In this document: positions 1 to 11,047 of the stretch, piece after piece
Numbering within the stretch: position 1 is the first letter of the stretch
How the letters are laid out: each line of letters begins with the position of its first letter
From: Flammulina velutipes
Taxonomy: Eukaryota; Basidiomycota; Agaricomycetes; Agaricales; Physalacriaceae
Reading direction: 5' to 3'
Assembly: GCA_011800155.1 (NCBI GenBank)
Contig: CM022375.1
Coordinates: 2,356,001 to 2,420,000, forward strand
DNA: 64,000 nt
The notes under the pieces: model-generated
What the model saw: the letters and a program-made list of their open reading frames with translations, nothing else
What the model was told of the DNA's origin: nothing
Database searches by the model: none
Program-made: the position numbers and the translations under genes

Positions 1-1268
1 GCACTCTCTATCTTTCCATCTCTACCATGCCGGTCGCATACAAACTACTGCAGCGCTATATAGAGCTCCCCAAATTCTTCCCGCCCACACTTGCTACTGT
101 AAAGCAAATCATTACGAACTTCGACGACGACGAAGGTTATGCTCCGGTGTCCCAGGATCGTCGCTTCCCTGATAGATTGGACTACTTCCCTTCCCTCCAG
201 CACTTAATCTTAATCAACCTACGTTGTACGCACGGGGATGTCTCATTTCCTAACCCGGAGTATGAGTCGGACACGGAAGAGGAGTGCTGGGAGGACGATG
301 TGGCTGGATCTGCACCTATGGACCATCTGCTGACGGAGAGCCCTCACGTATTCCCGAAACTCACTGTTTTCCGTTGCGAGTTCCCTGTATTCGGAGACCT
401 ATGCGCCATTATGACGAACTCCCCCAAGCTACAGGACGTTCAGTTCCTCACAGTTTCAGGGAATATATCCGGGAAGCCTTGCAAATCTCCACACAGCTGG
501 GACCACGTCGAGACATTGACGATTGACTGCACTGTGTCTGGTCCGAAGGAGCGACCTTCACGTTCAATCCTCCAGTCTATCACCACGCCGGGAGTTTGCC
601 CGACGTCGTTACCGAGGCTGGAGAAGCTGACTGTTTTGATTGATAACGACTGGTGGAAAGATATCGAGACGTTATTGACGATGACTTCTGCAACGCTGCG
701 TAGTCTTACGCTTGTGTTCCCGGATCCCAGAGGTGTGTCATTGCATACTTCGAAATACAAATGCTGATACATCGCTTGGTTAGAGGACGACTCAGTCAAG
801 GATTTGCCCAACTTCGCGACGGTGGAAGACTTATGCCTGGACTTTGTGCACAGCGTGAAGACGACGGGACGGTTCTACTACGCCGATGAATTAGAAGGGC
901 GTCTATCCACCCAACTCACCAATTGGAGATCTCAGATGCTTTTGGCTCTCCAGAAACAGACCTCTTACGCTTTATCTACTCTCCGGATTCGGTTCCTTCG
1001 CGGTAGTGATTCGTTTGAGGAAATATGGACGTCACTCTCTGAACTCCTGGTCAAGGAGAAGCCGCGTAAGTTTCCGAACCTCTTTTTGATTCACCTGGAT
1101 TTTGTTTCCCGGGAAGAGAAGATTCAACGCGTTGAAGGGAAGAGCGCATGGCTGGAGAAGTTGGAAACGGTGGGTATACATGTTGAGCTGAACGTGTTGA
1201 AGGAGTCGGAATGGAGTTTGGTTGATATACCAGGACGTATATTGAAGAAGGCCCCGCAATGGTACTAG
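1..1268 (+). CDS. F-box/LRR-type protein, 3' part (5' end outside window)
   Basis: The frame is already open at base 3, before the first ATG at 27, so that methionine is probably internal and the gene starts left of the window. One intron (about 731-782, GT..AG) joins an exon ending in VFPDPR to one continuing into the stretch around VEDLCLDFVHSVKTTGRF; the stop is at 1266-1268. The product has repeated leucine-rich strand-turn units (for example FPKLTVFRCEFPVF, and LPRLEKLTVLID) like the C-terminal half of agaricomycete F-box proteins, which act as substrate receptors of SCF ubiquitin ligases. The F-box itself is not in view, so the family call rests on general resemblance to the complete F-box gene near 62 kb. 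Target unknown. Confidence 0.6.
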
Positions 1269-1987
1269 CTCAGATCTCAGACGGGGGAGCGAATGGATTT
1301 GATTCATGATTCTACTTTATTTTTCGAAACCGTCACGGAAGGCCCGGAGAAGACTGAAAATGAACCGCTTCATGTCATTCTGTTCTCTGGACGCCGGGAA
1401 CGACCTCGCCGTGAGTGAGAACGTCCAAAGTTGGGGGTCATTAGCCCACGTTTAATTCTCGTTTCAATAGCTCAATTTTCCATCTATCTAGTGGGAAACA
1501 TGATCATATCCGCCGTAAAAATAGCGAGCGCTGAGAATAGTCTATTTTAGCGTGGCGCAGATCGGCTGAACCCGTGTTCCCGCCCCATTATGAAGGAAGA
1601 TGGAGACGAGCATTCATCGGCATATGATATGTGAAACTCAAGTACATGTCCCGGTCTAGAATAAAACTTGAAGCTGTTGTTCCCACATAAAAGTTGGAGT
1701 CATGTCGAACCTATTAGCCTGCCTAGCCTGCCATTCTGGCGTCTCATGGTGCATTCCGGGGAACATACATAAAAATACGAGATCTTTGGGAGCACGGACT
1801 GGAGATACATTTTCCCAATACAGACAACGGAGGTGGCGCAACTATTACAATATTTATCTCGGAGGTTATTACCAAACAACGGATGAGTAATTTTTCGGAG
1901 CTTCTTGTTTCTTCACTTTCATGTCCGTACCAGTGGGCTAGGATATCGCCTCTCTATACTGCTCTCTATCTCCTCGTTATATCAACA
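1269..1987. other. Intergenic stretch, no gene recognised
   Basis: Only short overlapping open frames on both strands with no recognisable motif. The right end must hold the promoter and leader of DPH3. No repeat or RNA gene seen. Confidence 0.5.
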
Positions 1988-2353
1988 ATGGGGGCATACT
2001 ATGATGAGATTGAAATCGAGGACATGGTGTGGGACGCCGATAAACGAGTCTATCACTATCCATGTCCGTGCGGAGATCGCTTTGAAATATCAAAGCAGCA
2101 GCTGGCAAACTACGAAGATATCGCAACGTGCCCGTCGTGCAGCCTGATAATTCGTGTCATCTATGATCCGGTAAGTCTTGGTATGAATTCCCAATGAGAT
2201 GGGTCTCATCTATGGCTCTAGCTAGAATACGAGGATTACGAGGAGGAGGAGGAAGACGAAGAAGACGAAGAATCTGAAGGTAGCAGCGATGAGGATTTTG
2301 TGGATGCTGTGGAGAAGCTGGCTATCTCCGTCACCGCTGACGCCACAGATTGA
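1988..2353 (+). CDS. DPH3: DPH3/KTI11, CSL zinc-finger protein of diphthamide biosynthesis
   Basis: Small metal-binding protein that supplies electrons to the Dph1-Dph2 radical enzyme in the first step of diphthamide formation on elongation factor 2; in yeast it also serves Elongator tRNA modification. Two exons, 1988-2170 and 2222-2353, give 104 residues. The CSL zinc ligands are all present: C26 and C28 (PCPCGDRF) and C48 and C51 (TCPSCS), and the diagnostic [10 protein letters not shown] start is conserved. The intron is phase 0 with GTAAG..TAG ends. The tail after the finger is almost wholly Glu/Asp, as in other fungal DPH3 proteins. The ATG at 1988 is chosen because the family begins there; the frame is open further upstream but that part resembles nothing. 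Confidence 0.95.
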
Positions 2354-3291
2354 CTGTTCATTGGATCATCCTCCATAGTATTGTACGTTTCCCTCGGGAT
2401 CGTGAAGCTTAGTGCTGATATGCCCCCTTCACAGTTGTATCATGTACTTTACTTTTCTCGACTATGGCATATGTCCACGGAAGCACACTGGGACAAGTTT
2501 TGACGCCGGCGTCCATACACGAGGCGCTTGCCGTTCAACAATGCTCGACTCGACGCAAGCGCATTGTTGACATCCTGTTTGTTTCACTTCGTCTCTCCAA
2601 TGCGCAATGTTCTTGGAGAGTTCGAAGTAGAAGCAGAAGCAATTGAACCTAGCCTTTCGAAGTTTATGATCCCTCTCCTTTGGCGGCTGGCATTATTTGC
2701 TCGTGTCGGACACTCTTCCCGTGTACTCCCTTCTTCTTTTTGACACTCTCGCAGTGTATGGTGACGATAATTGTTCATCTAATATTGACATACTGGCATA
2801 GTAGTCTATTCTGTGTTGGCGGAATCTATACGGCAGCTACGTCCGATAATCCTCGAGGCTCCCCCTGACGCATAGGCAGTTACTTCGCATCTGTGCCTCG
2901 TCCTGCACGCCAAAATCCTTCACCTCCGTCGGGAACTCCCAGCACAGCTTCCTTCCGTCATATGTGAGAATCCTCTTCTATGGTAAGTAAAAACCTACAA
3001 CTGCTCAACGCCTTCTCACGTTCTATGAAAGAAAGCGACGAGCCAACCATTTTCCAGCGCAAGGATGTTTCATACCGACGCATGTTTTTGGGATGATCGC
3101 AGCAGTGCGAGGGATAGGCCTTCGACTGGAGCAGTACGTTCTCGCGTAATGTTCGTCGATTCATTTACGAGCGGACATTGCCTGTGAATGAAACGATACC
3201 GCTCGACTCTTTCCAGAGAGCCTTATCCTCTTCGTTATAAGCCTGGGATAGAGCTGCATAGGATGCTCTGTAGAACAACCAGACTGGAGCA
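2354..3291. other. Stretch without a confident gene
   Basis: No long frame. A weak spliced reading on the plus strand (about 2893-3180, possible intron 2982-3055) is open but matches nothing I know. The region could hold a short multi-exon gene or only the spacer between DPH3 and the dsRNA-binding-domain gene. Confidence 0.4.
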
Positions 3292-3681
3292 ATGCCCCCC
3301 AAGACTGGTGAGCAACCTCCCTCTACATTCTACCCTTGTACAATTCTGACTGGCGCGCTAGACGGGACTATCGGTTTGAACAACTGTGTGGTTTTAGCGC
3401 GTTTTCGTGATACGGGTTTCTTACCTCCTGCAGATCTACAAGCCCGCGGGAAGCTCACGTCTCTCGTCTGGGTCGAGGCTCAAAGCGGTCCTCAGAACGC
3501 GCCGACCTGGACTGCTGTTTGCAAGAGTTCGTACCATTCCTCGGGATCGCCCCATTCTGACTAACCATCATCCCGTACAGTCGACGGCGTTGAACGAGGC
3601 AAAGGAACCGGATCGCAGAAGTACATCGCCAAGGACAATGCTGCCGACCAGGCCCTCATCGCACTGAAGGCTCTGGAGTAG
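3292..3681 (+). CDS. Single-domain dsRNA-binding protein (77 aa)
   Basis: Four exons (3292-3307, 3362-3385, 3434-3526, 3581-3681) splice in phase into 77 residues that are just one double-stranded-RNA-binding motif. Landmarks in order: GLNNYLQARGKLTSL (helix 1), SGPQNAPTWTAVC (strands 1-2), DGVERGKGTGSQK (strand 3) and QKYIAKDNAADQAL (helix 2 with the basic residues that contact the RNA backbone). Such mini-dsRBD proteins are common in agaricomycetes; their roles are largely unstudied. It points towards the Argonaute gene, 372 bases away tail to tail, which suggests but does not prove a small-RNA role. A very similar dsRBD ends the gene at 23.9-26.0 kb. Confidence 0.85.
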
Positions 3682-4053
3682 GGGACGCGCTTGGGAGGCT
3701 CTGTACTAGTGGACGCGCTGTTGGTGACGTTGAATGTGTAGTTTCGCAGGACAGACAATGTTTGGACTTTTGTTTCGTAGTATGCCATACCTTTTCTGAA
3801 TGATTTTACTTCGTCGCCAATCACCCTTGCTACGATGCGCTTGGAGCCTGCAACCACGTTCCAGTCACGATCATGTATGTATTGCTCATGTAAGGCGAAA
3901 GCAACGCATTGTGGATCCGGAAGACGCCTAACTATATGGCCGTACGCAGTTACGGGACAATAGTACATTCCCAAGCGGAGATTAAAGATACTACAGAGCG
4001 ATGACAACGAGAAAACAGATTAGATACAAGTACAACATCACCGGAAGCCCTCA
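3682..4053. other. Convergent spacer between dsRBD gene and Argonaute
   Basis: Shared 3' flank of two convergent genes. Only shadow frames are seen; the region presumably contains both poly(A) regions. Overlapping 3' transcripts are possible but cannot be judged from sequence. Confidence 0.5.
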
Positions 4054-7000
4054 TCAGATGTAGAACATGGTGCTTTTCATATCCGGATGAATCTACGAAC
4101 CCATTGTCAGCCGCGAATCTCAAGAAGAAGATTTTACTCACCCCTTCTCCCCAGAGCTTCACAGCACTTTGCCACACCAACTCAGCCTCCTCTTCCTTGG
4201 ACTTATTTCTACCTCCAACTGTACTCGCATCGTCGAGCATCAAGCGCGCCAGGTAACACCTCCCTCGCTCACAGGCCAGGTCCGCATAGTACGCAGCGGG
4301 AATCAGACTGACGGCCTTCGTAGCGCGTGCGTACATGTAGCTTGCATTGTGCGTTCCCACCTGGATCTCGTCGGCGCCGAGGCTGTTCTCGTCGTAGATG
4401 ACGTTGTAATGCGTCGCCTTGACGCTCCCTTGCAAGCCAGCATGAGCTTGGAGGTAAAAATCGAAGTCGAAGCTAAGGATGAACCATGAGTCTGGCAACA
4501 AGAGTTGAACACCTTCGAACTTACACTCCAGTAATGCCTTTGTCGACAACCGTGCCCGGACGAGTGTTGCCGTTACGATCTGCATGCTGAGCGTCGACGG
4601 GATAGAAACTATGAGGGTATTCAGCTCTACTATCAGACACCGATGTTTAGAAGCTCACCGTGCATGATGTCTTTTCCCGCAGATGATGATGGATACCTTG
4701 GGGTTGTACTTTTCCTTAGTACTGAACCTATCAGCAGCAGCTTTGATCTTGCTCAGTTCCTCCCGAACGACGATATCGTACTGCCCCTACATTCCGACTA
4801 TCAGTATCGCAATACATAGTAGAAACCAACTGACGAAAGCATACCTCAGACACACCATCCCTAAACACAAGGATCCGACTGGGCAGTCTTCTGTTGGCGT
4901 TCTTGAACACCAAAAGCCGCTCAGCAACCATCTTATCCAGGTCGTCCACCACCTCTTTCGAAAACTTCCTCTTTTCGACATCGGGCTTCTGGATCCCGAG
5001 CGTCGCGGGATAATGAACGAAGTTGGCATCGATACTAGCAACCACAGCGACGATGGAGGGAGTACCAAGTTTCGTTCCCGGGCCAGGATGGGTGACGTCG
5101 ATGCCTATGACCATGGTCATTTCCTTGCGCAGCCAGGCCATCTGCTCGGGAGCGATTTGGTGGTTGATTCCACCAAGCTTGGTGTTGACCTTGAGAGCGA
5201 TGTTGGAAAGATACTGGTCCTGCTTGGGGTCGGGGATGAGGGCCTTTTCGAGCTGCATGTGGATAGTTGGGATCCCGAGCTCGACATCTCCGATACGCTG
5301 GGAGGGATGAATGTCAGTAGAGATTCAAGATTGTAGGATGGGCATACCTTTAGGCCTGGATAGATGTAGTTGTCCCGGTTCACAAGGAGAACGACGATGA
5401 TGGAGGGCTTGCCGATTGGGGCGAACTTGTCAACGAGCATCTTCTTGATGAGTGCTAGAGACCTGGCTCTCCCCGGATCACGTCCTTCTCTATCCAAGAC
5501 GCCTGTCCGGAGAAGCATGGCGTCCTGTGCAATCACATTCATCCCCGCCGATTTCAGCTTCTTCATGAAAGCGTTCTTTAGAGCCATGATATCTGGCTGA
5601 CTGTCTGTAGGATCCGGACCGCGCGGATTCTGGTGGTCGCGCACGACGAGCACGCAGACAGACTTGACCGTCCCCCCTGTGACAAATCTCGACTGCGTGA
5701 TGTTCCAGGAGGCATTGCGAACGTCCACAGGCCCGCTTTTGTACGAGACTCTCGGGGGAGGGAGCTCTCGACCGGGTACGGGGGTCATTTCGAGGTCGAC
5801 TGTGAGTCCGAACTCGTCCTTGAGCTGAGGGCGGGTGAGCTCCAAGCGAGAGAAACCTTCGTTGGTGATGAAGTTGGCGTTCATGAGCGGGGGGTTGCAT
5901 GCGATCTTGATCATGTTGGCAACCTCACGGTCGCCTAGCCGTCCTCGTAAAGGATTGCCGGGTTCGATAGTACAAATTTCGGCGGGAAGCCATATAGCTC
6001 GTTTGGTGGTGCCGACGTTCAGGACCGGGACGTCGTCTGGGTGTTGAAGATTTTTCTTGTGCTCTGAGAAATGATTAGTATCGGGTACCCTGAATACGGA
6101 TGAACTGACTTCTCTTGAAAAAACCTTCAACCGAAATGGGCTGCGTCCCGTATTCTTCGCACGGGAATGTTTGCTGACGAGCAGAGAGCGTCCCAATAGC
6201 GGTCAGCCTGTAGCGGCGCTTGTAGCCCAGATGGGTTGTCGTAAACCTGATGCTTTTCGCAAGCGCAGGGGGTAGAGTTGGCATACCACCCATAGAGTTA
6301 CGACCGAAGGATTTGAGGACGTCCACCATGTTTCCCGGTTCTACGAAGGGCGCCATGCAGACATTGCTGAAGAGAAGTATTAGCGTGACTCATAGACAAC
6401 CTTGAGACGTACATGTTGACCATCAGCTGCTGGTATGCCGGACGAACAGACATGAAGAAACCACGCCATGCTTCGATGCCCGGGCCAAGGGTCCTGCGTT
6501 CGTTCTGTGGCGGCTGGAAGAAATACTTGTTTTGCCCTACTCGAACGCCGAGTCTTTGGGGGCGATCACGGAGGATGAGGTTAAGCGCCGATACGATGGG
6601 CAAGGGATCGTAGTTGCGGGCAGATACATCAGCGTTGAGGTGACTAAAAACAATATTAGGACTGGTAAAAGGAAGGAGTCTTTCCACTTGCCTGGTCATA
6701 CCATCCATCTTTAGGTCTCTGGTAAACGTAATTGACACCGTATAGGTGATAGCATCCGACTTGGGTCCATTCTCGCCTTTTTCGTAGAAAGGAACCGAGA
6801 CAGTGAGGTTGGGTATCTTCTTTGCTGAAACCAGCCGCCCGCTACCGTCATGAGCGATATAGCCTCGATGTGGCGCAACCTGCGGAGCCTCTTCAATCAG
6901 CTGGAAGACCCGTTCCTTGCGTTTCTGTAGAAAGTCGTCGGGCTTTATTTCAATTGAATAGTCATACAAGACTTTCAGCGAAGTCTTCAAGGCGAAGAAA

Positions 7001-7287
7001 TTCGACCTGAGCACGATCGGGGTGCCAGCGGTGCCGAAGCCGGGGCGGGGAGGGCGTGCGGGAGCCTTGGGAATCTTCTGCAAAACAGCGATGAGTTTGT
7101 TTTGGTTCGCTGGATTCAAACGTTCGGGAACTCGAGGAGAAATGTTTTCCTTGAAGATGACGGGTCCACCGTGCCCTCCACGTCCGCCTCCGCCTCCGCG
7201 ACCGCCGCCACCTCCGCGAGAATCGAATCCACGACCGCCGCCGCCACCACGGCCTCGAGAGCCGCCTCTGTCTCCTCTGTTTGACAT
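4054..7287 (-). CDS. AGO: Argonaute protein (N, PAZ, MID, PIWI), slicer residues intact
   Basis: Small-RNA-guided endonuclease of the RNA silencing pathway. Reading from 7287: an RGG/glycine-rich N-terminus (MSNRGDRGGSRGRGGGG), the N domain, a PAZ domain ending around AIWLPAEICTIEPG, a MID domain (SVCVLVVRDHQNP), then PIWI. PIWI keeps the catalytic tetrad: Asp in GIDVTHPGPG, the glutamate-finger Glu in FSKEVVDD, Asp in LVFRDGVSEGQ and His in KATHYNVIYDEN. GKRHHAR is also present. The last exon is recovered after the intron at 4093-4141 and ends IHPDMKSTMFYI, the expected Argonaute C-terminus with its terminal aromatic/aliphatic residues. At least eight introns of about 50 bases; product roughly 900 aa, normal for the family. 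Looks fully functional and is the clearest gene of the window. Confidence 0.95.
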
Positions 7288-7603
7288 GATTGTTGTTGCT
7301 GTTAAACGCTTAGCGCCGTGAGTCAGACTCTGTAGTTCTTTGACTGTACGGAAGGAAAGGGTATTGAAGACAGGAAACGACTTGTTCGAGATGATATGCT
7401 GTAGAAATGCACCTCCTTTCCTGCAATGCCGCGAGTAGTGCAACTAGGCGCGGTGCTGCACGAAAGATAAAGGAAAGCGTGGAATCCAACCTTTGTCAGC
7501 AACGGCCCAATAAGGTCCTTGATTTCCCACGCCATCCATCAATGTTGAACCACACCACTACTCTCTTAGTCTCTTGCCCTTGACACAGCCTACTCGTAGT
7601 CAA

Positions 7604-8009
7604 ATGGCCGACCTACCTATTGTATTAATCACAAAACTTCTCCCGAATTCTGGCAGTCATGTGCTCGAGCATGGATACTCCCTCTATCGACGAATCGAGG
7701 ATTATGCAGATGTTTATCCCACAGATCCTCGTGGTGGAGACTACCTATGCATATGCTTACTGCGATGTAATCGACGTCGAGGTCAAGTCCCACAAACGAC
7801 CTTTCCGAACGGACTCAACCAGTGTGAGCACTACTGAATATCCCTGTTCCTGACATTGAAGTGTATCTTTGCAGCGACGTGTGGTTTTTGCCCAAGAGGT
7901 AGACAAGCGCCATGTGGCACTAAAACTGATATCATTCGACATCTATGAATATCGTATTTGTCGCCAGCTTCTTGAGGCACAGAGAAGAATGGTTTTATTC
8001 CTGGCATGA
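7604..8009 (+). pseudogene. Truncated, frameshifted relic of an orphan kinase gene
   Basis: Corresponds to the 5' third of the kinase at 17.6-19.1 kb. HGYSLYRRIEDYADVYPTD here matches HGYRLYRQHERDLEVYPTE there. The match then changes frame and continues as VKSHKRPFRT (there IQERPFRT). After a spliceable intron (about 7823-7874) VDKRHVALKLISFDIYEYRI matches IHQHHVALKLVVSDSDEHRI. A frameshift therefore lies near 7730, and the homology stops at the TGA at 8007-8009, before the catalytic loop. No kinase could be made from it. Confidence 0.7.
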
Positions 8010-8075
8010 TCCACTCGCTCGTGTCGTATACGGTCTTCTTTCCTGGGTCGGGGTAGCGTAGATGTGTGAGAAATG
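8008..8075 (-). pseudogene. Fragment of an NADP-dependent oxidoreductase gene (start of exon 2)
   Basis: Reading the minus strand, YPDPGKKTVYDTSEW is nearly the same as YPEPGKTTIYDTSETI at the start of exon 2 of the intact oxidoreductase at 15.9-17.3 kb. The bases before it resemble the end of that gene's first intron. Nothing upstream or downstream continues the gene, so this is a small isolated relic abutting the kinase relic on the opposite strand. Confidence 0.6.
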
Positions 8076-8203
8076 GATTTCGTATGGCCAGAGCCCAAGG
8101 AGTGGGTGTTGCTAATGGCATTGGAACGGAGACGTTCAATGAGTTTCAATATTGATCACGGTATCATTGTCATAATAGTAGTACAAATTTGATGAGAAAC
8201 AGA

Positions 8204-8976
8204 TTAAATGTTGTAAGCGGCTTGCCATAGAGGCGCAATGCGGGCTAATCTGATAGATCGTTGTTAGTTCATGATCAGAGAAAAAACCAGCTAACATACT
8301 CAGACCGATATCATGTAAATATTCCACGTAAACACCAAAATCTGCGGTACCAGCACGTTCCTTTAGCCGCGGCCAAAACTTGTCCCATGATTCTTGCGAT
8401 ATGAGCTGCTTCAGCTCAGGCGGTATGGTCTGCTTCGCCTTATCTATCTGTGATACACAGAACATAATGTCCTCCAGGTCGTTGAGCAGCTTCTTGTCCT
8501 GGTTATCTGACCGATCCGCAAAGCACCTGATTTTATCCACCAGGAGCAAGCGTTCATCCGCGACCGTGATGCCTTCGATCTCCTTTGTGAACCTTCCGAT
8601 AAGCCAGGTAGTATCAGGCTTAACCGCAAGGTCGATACTGGTAGCGTCCCGCACACCAGGAGCGGACTCGGGAATGTTGGCAGAGAATCGATCGGCGCGA
8701 GCGTCCAGCATGCTGGTACCGATCCCTTTGTCAACAAGGACCTTCATCATCTGGGGAGTGAAAGTCGGAAGATTGAAGTCGAGATCCTACAAGACATCAG
8801 TGAACATGTCGGCCGATTGTCATTGGAGAGTCTACCTTTGTTTCGCGTCCATAGGTAGTATTTCCTAGAGCAATTGATGCGGCGCCACCCATAAGGATAG
8901 ACGAGCCACCTGCCTCCTTGACAGCGCTTGAGAAGGATACTGCGGCGTTGAAGAGTCGAGCTGGGAGGAGTGACAT
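8204..8976 (-). CDS. Nucleotidyltransferase-fold protein (AbiEii-like), function unknown
   Basis: Three exons: 8836-8976, then 8786 down to about 8310, then a short last exon ending in the TAA at 8204-8206 (intron GTATGT..TTAG; tail read as IAPLWQAAYNI). Near the N-terminus SILMGGAASIALGN followed by GRETKDLDF is the G-G...D-x-D layout of the nucleotidyltransferase superfold, close to the AbiEii/DUF1814-like proteins common in agaricomycete genomes. The middle is helical (IRCFADRSDNQDKKLLNDLEDI). About 220 residues. The start at 8976 is the first ATG in frame. Substrate unknown; it may or may not be an active transferase. Confidence 0.6.
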
Positions 8977-9412
8977 GATGGGAAGAAGATTTTTTAGTAG
9001 CAACTGTCTTCTGCGCGCCGCTTATGACCTGTCTCCCGCGGCTTATGTCACCGTTTTTGTCCTCAATAGGTCGACCTCGAGGTAGCTGTTCCACACCGGT
9101 GTTCCTAGTGTGCGTGTGCGTGTGTGGCGCATCCGGAGTGGGCCGACCAACATAGAACAAGGTGGGCCGCAGTAGCCAATAAGAGAGCGAAATGATCTTG
9201 TTCGTGGGTCCGCCCTGCTTCTAGTGCCCACAGAAGGTTGGCACCCTTTATTCTTCATTCGTCGACCCACAGCCTGGGCAGGGATAGAACAATAGCACTA
9301 CTGTTTACTGTGTCCACATTCACACGCTACACTGTCAACCGGAGCCGGAGGGGCGATGCGCAGAAGTTTCAGAAGTCACGACAATGATATTAGTTCAACC
9401 TCTCCATCAAAC
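8977..9412. other. Intergenic stretch
   Basis: No gene recognised. A short GT-rich run (about 9108-9125, alternating TG/CG) is the only visible low-complexity feature. Confidence 0.5.
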
Positions 9413-9662
9413 GCATCCGGCGCGCGATCGATGAGTATTTTGCGAGTGCGCGCCACTCAACGCCATTGGTTCTCTGATTCAGGTACCTACATGGCGACAC
9501 GTTGTGAGTTTTAGACAAAAGTTAACAACACGCCGATTTACGGCGTGAGACGCGTGGGTTCTGGGATACCTCGAGAGCGATAAAAAGGACTATAAGCAAT
9601 GAGCTGTGCCGGCAGTGGTGGGATTCCCATTCGAGCGCCGTCAAGGGAATGAACGAAGCACA
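9413..9662 (-). repeat. Inverted partial copy of the last exon of the 9.8-10.8 kb gene
   Basis: The reverse complement of this segment aligns along its length with 10706-10966. It codes for ARMGIPPLPAQLIAYSPFYR and on to RLTP stop, versus ARMGIPPPPAQPIAYSPFYR in the real gene. Differences are scattered substitutions, a 9-base in-frame deletion (EKP missing before RLTP) and loss of the splice acceptor AG (GG here). It therefore cannot be spliced as an exon and is a dead copy, placed head-on to the parent gene. Confidence 0.75.
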
Positions 9663-9825
9663 GATGATGGAATCTGATGGAATACGAACTGGATCGTTAC
9701 ATTTTTTCGTATTAATTTCTCGATTTGTCACGTAACGGTACATCATTATCGTGCTGAATACTTAAGCCTGACTTTGACCGGACGTGGTGGCAGCAAACCT
9801 TTCCAAGTTCCTTCTTACCTTCATC

Positions 9826-10841
9826 ATGGCCGTCCACTTTTTTGAAGAGAGTCCCAGCCCCCCCGATGAGCAGCTTGCACGACTTGACCCACCTGTCTCC
9901 CTTCTCAGAGCTGGCATTCCCTGCGTTGTTTGGGCAGAGGACGCTTTGTCTATCGTTCATCGCGTTCCCACCTGTCTGTTCGACCAACAGCTCCTTGTCC
10001 CGGACGACTGCTTAGAGGCTGCGACCCATGCTATCTGCTCTGTTCTTCCATATGCCAGGGCGATGGCTGATGACGAATCCCGTTGGAAGGACATCCGCCT
10101 ATTTAATGCAGAATGCCCCCACTCGTTCGACTTGAACAGGAAGACCATCCTCCTAAAGCATCACAATCTGACGTTTGCGGCCATGAATGTGCGTTGTATC
10201 TTGTTAACCCATTGCGTTTTATTTTACTTACAAGTCCCTCTAGGGCAAACCACGCCGCATCTTCATTCATGCCGCCTCAGTCTTCCACTTTGATATGAAT
10301 GATCCTCTAAACACGTGCTTGAACCCCTCCCCGCCATCCGTTATCTCTCGTCCTGTTCGCTTCCCTACCTTAGCGGCGTTCTATGATTCCCTCATCGCCA
10401 CGAAATATGAGCCGCCTCTTCCCCATATTCACATGAGATTCAGCGCAGCATTATCAAGTTGGCTGGCATATCTTTCGATGTACACGGTTTCCGACAAAGG
10501 AATGACATACTACGAGAACAAAGGCGACGCAGAGTCAGAGCGTGTCCTCATCCCTGCCTGTGTTGATGTATTACAGAAGATGAAGGATGAGAATCGGCCA
10601 TTTCTCATTCGTGAATTCTTCTGCATGCAGCCTTTGGAGTTTGAAGCTGGCGCAACAGAGAGGTTGATTCTCCAGAGAGAGCGCTGGTTCGTATTCCATC
10701 GTTTTCGCTTCGTTTGTTCATTCCCTTGACAGTGCTCGAATGGGAATCCCACCACCGCCGGCACAGCCCATTGCTTATAGTCCTTTTTATCGCTCTCGAG
10801 GTATTCCAGAACCCACGGAGAAGCCGCGTCTCACGCCGTAA
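9826..10841 (+). CDS. Agaricomycete orphan protein, 304 aa, unknown function
   Basis: Exons 9826-10188, 10244-10686 and 10733-10841 splice in phase (915 coding bases). The product begins MAVHFFEESPSPPDEQLARL and ends in a proline-rich, basic tail (GIPPPPAQPIAYSPFYRSRG, then EPTEKPRLTP). If the second intron is ignored the frame stops at 10729, but the spliced tail is supported by the inverted copy at 9.4-9.7 kb, which keeps the same frame. No signal peptide, membrane segment or known domain seen. I do not recognise the family beyond its general look of multicopy agaricomycete proteins. Confidence 0.65.
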
Positions 10842-10966
10842 GTCCGCGTGTTGTTAACTTTTGTTCAAAACTCACAACGTGTCGCCATGTAGGTACCTGA
10901 ATCAGAGAACCAATGGTGTTGAGTGGCGCGCACTGGCAAAGTACGCATCGATCGCGCGCCGGATGC
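10706..10966 (+). repeat. Parent arm of the 250-base inverted repeat
   Basis: Holds the end of intron 2, the last exon (10733-10841) and about 125 bases of 3' flank of the orphan gene; the matching inverted copy is 9413-9662. Because the match runs past the stop codon into flanking DNA, the copy arose from genomic DNA and not from mRNA. Confidence 0.75.
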
Positions 10967-11047
10967 TGCGGTAGTTCCATTCATTGACGAGAGAGGTAGT
11001 GAATTATTTTTGTAGTTGAAAGACCTTAAACCACCAATGTTAATCAA

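Noticed and set aside
3561..4007. 148-codon minus-strand frame at the end of Argonaute
   Set aside because: It lies antisense to the spliced dsRBD gene and beyond the true Argonaute stop recovered at 4054; it shows no domain.
7022..7321. Plus-strand proline/arginine-rich frame opposite the Argonaute start
   Set aside because: It is the antisense of the RGG/Gly-rich N-terminus; GC-rich Gly codons read backwards give Pro/Arg.
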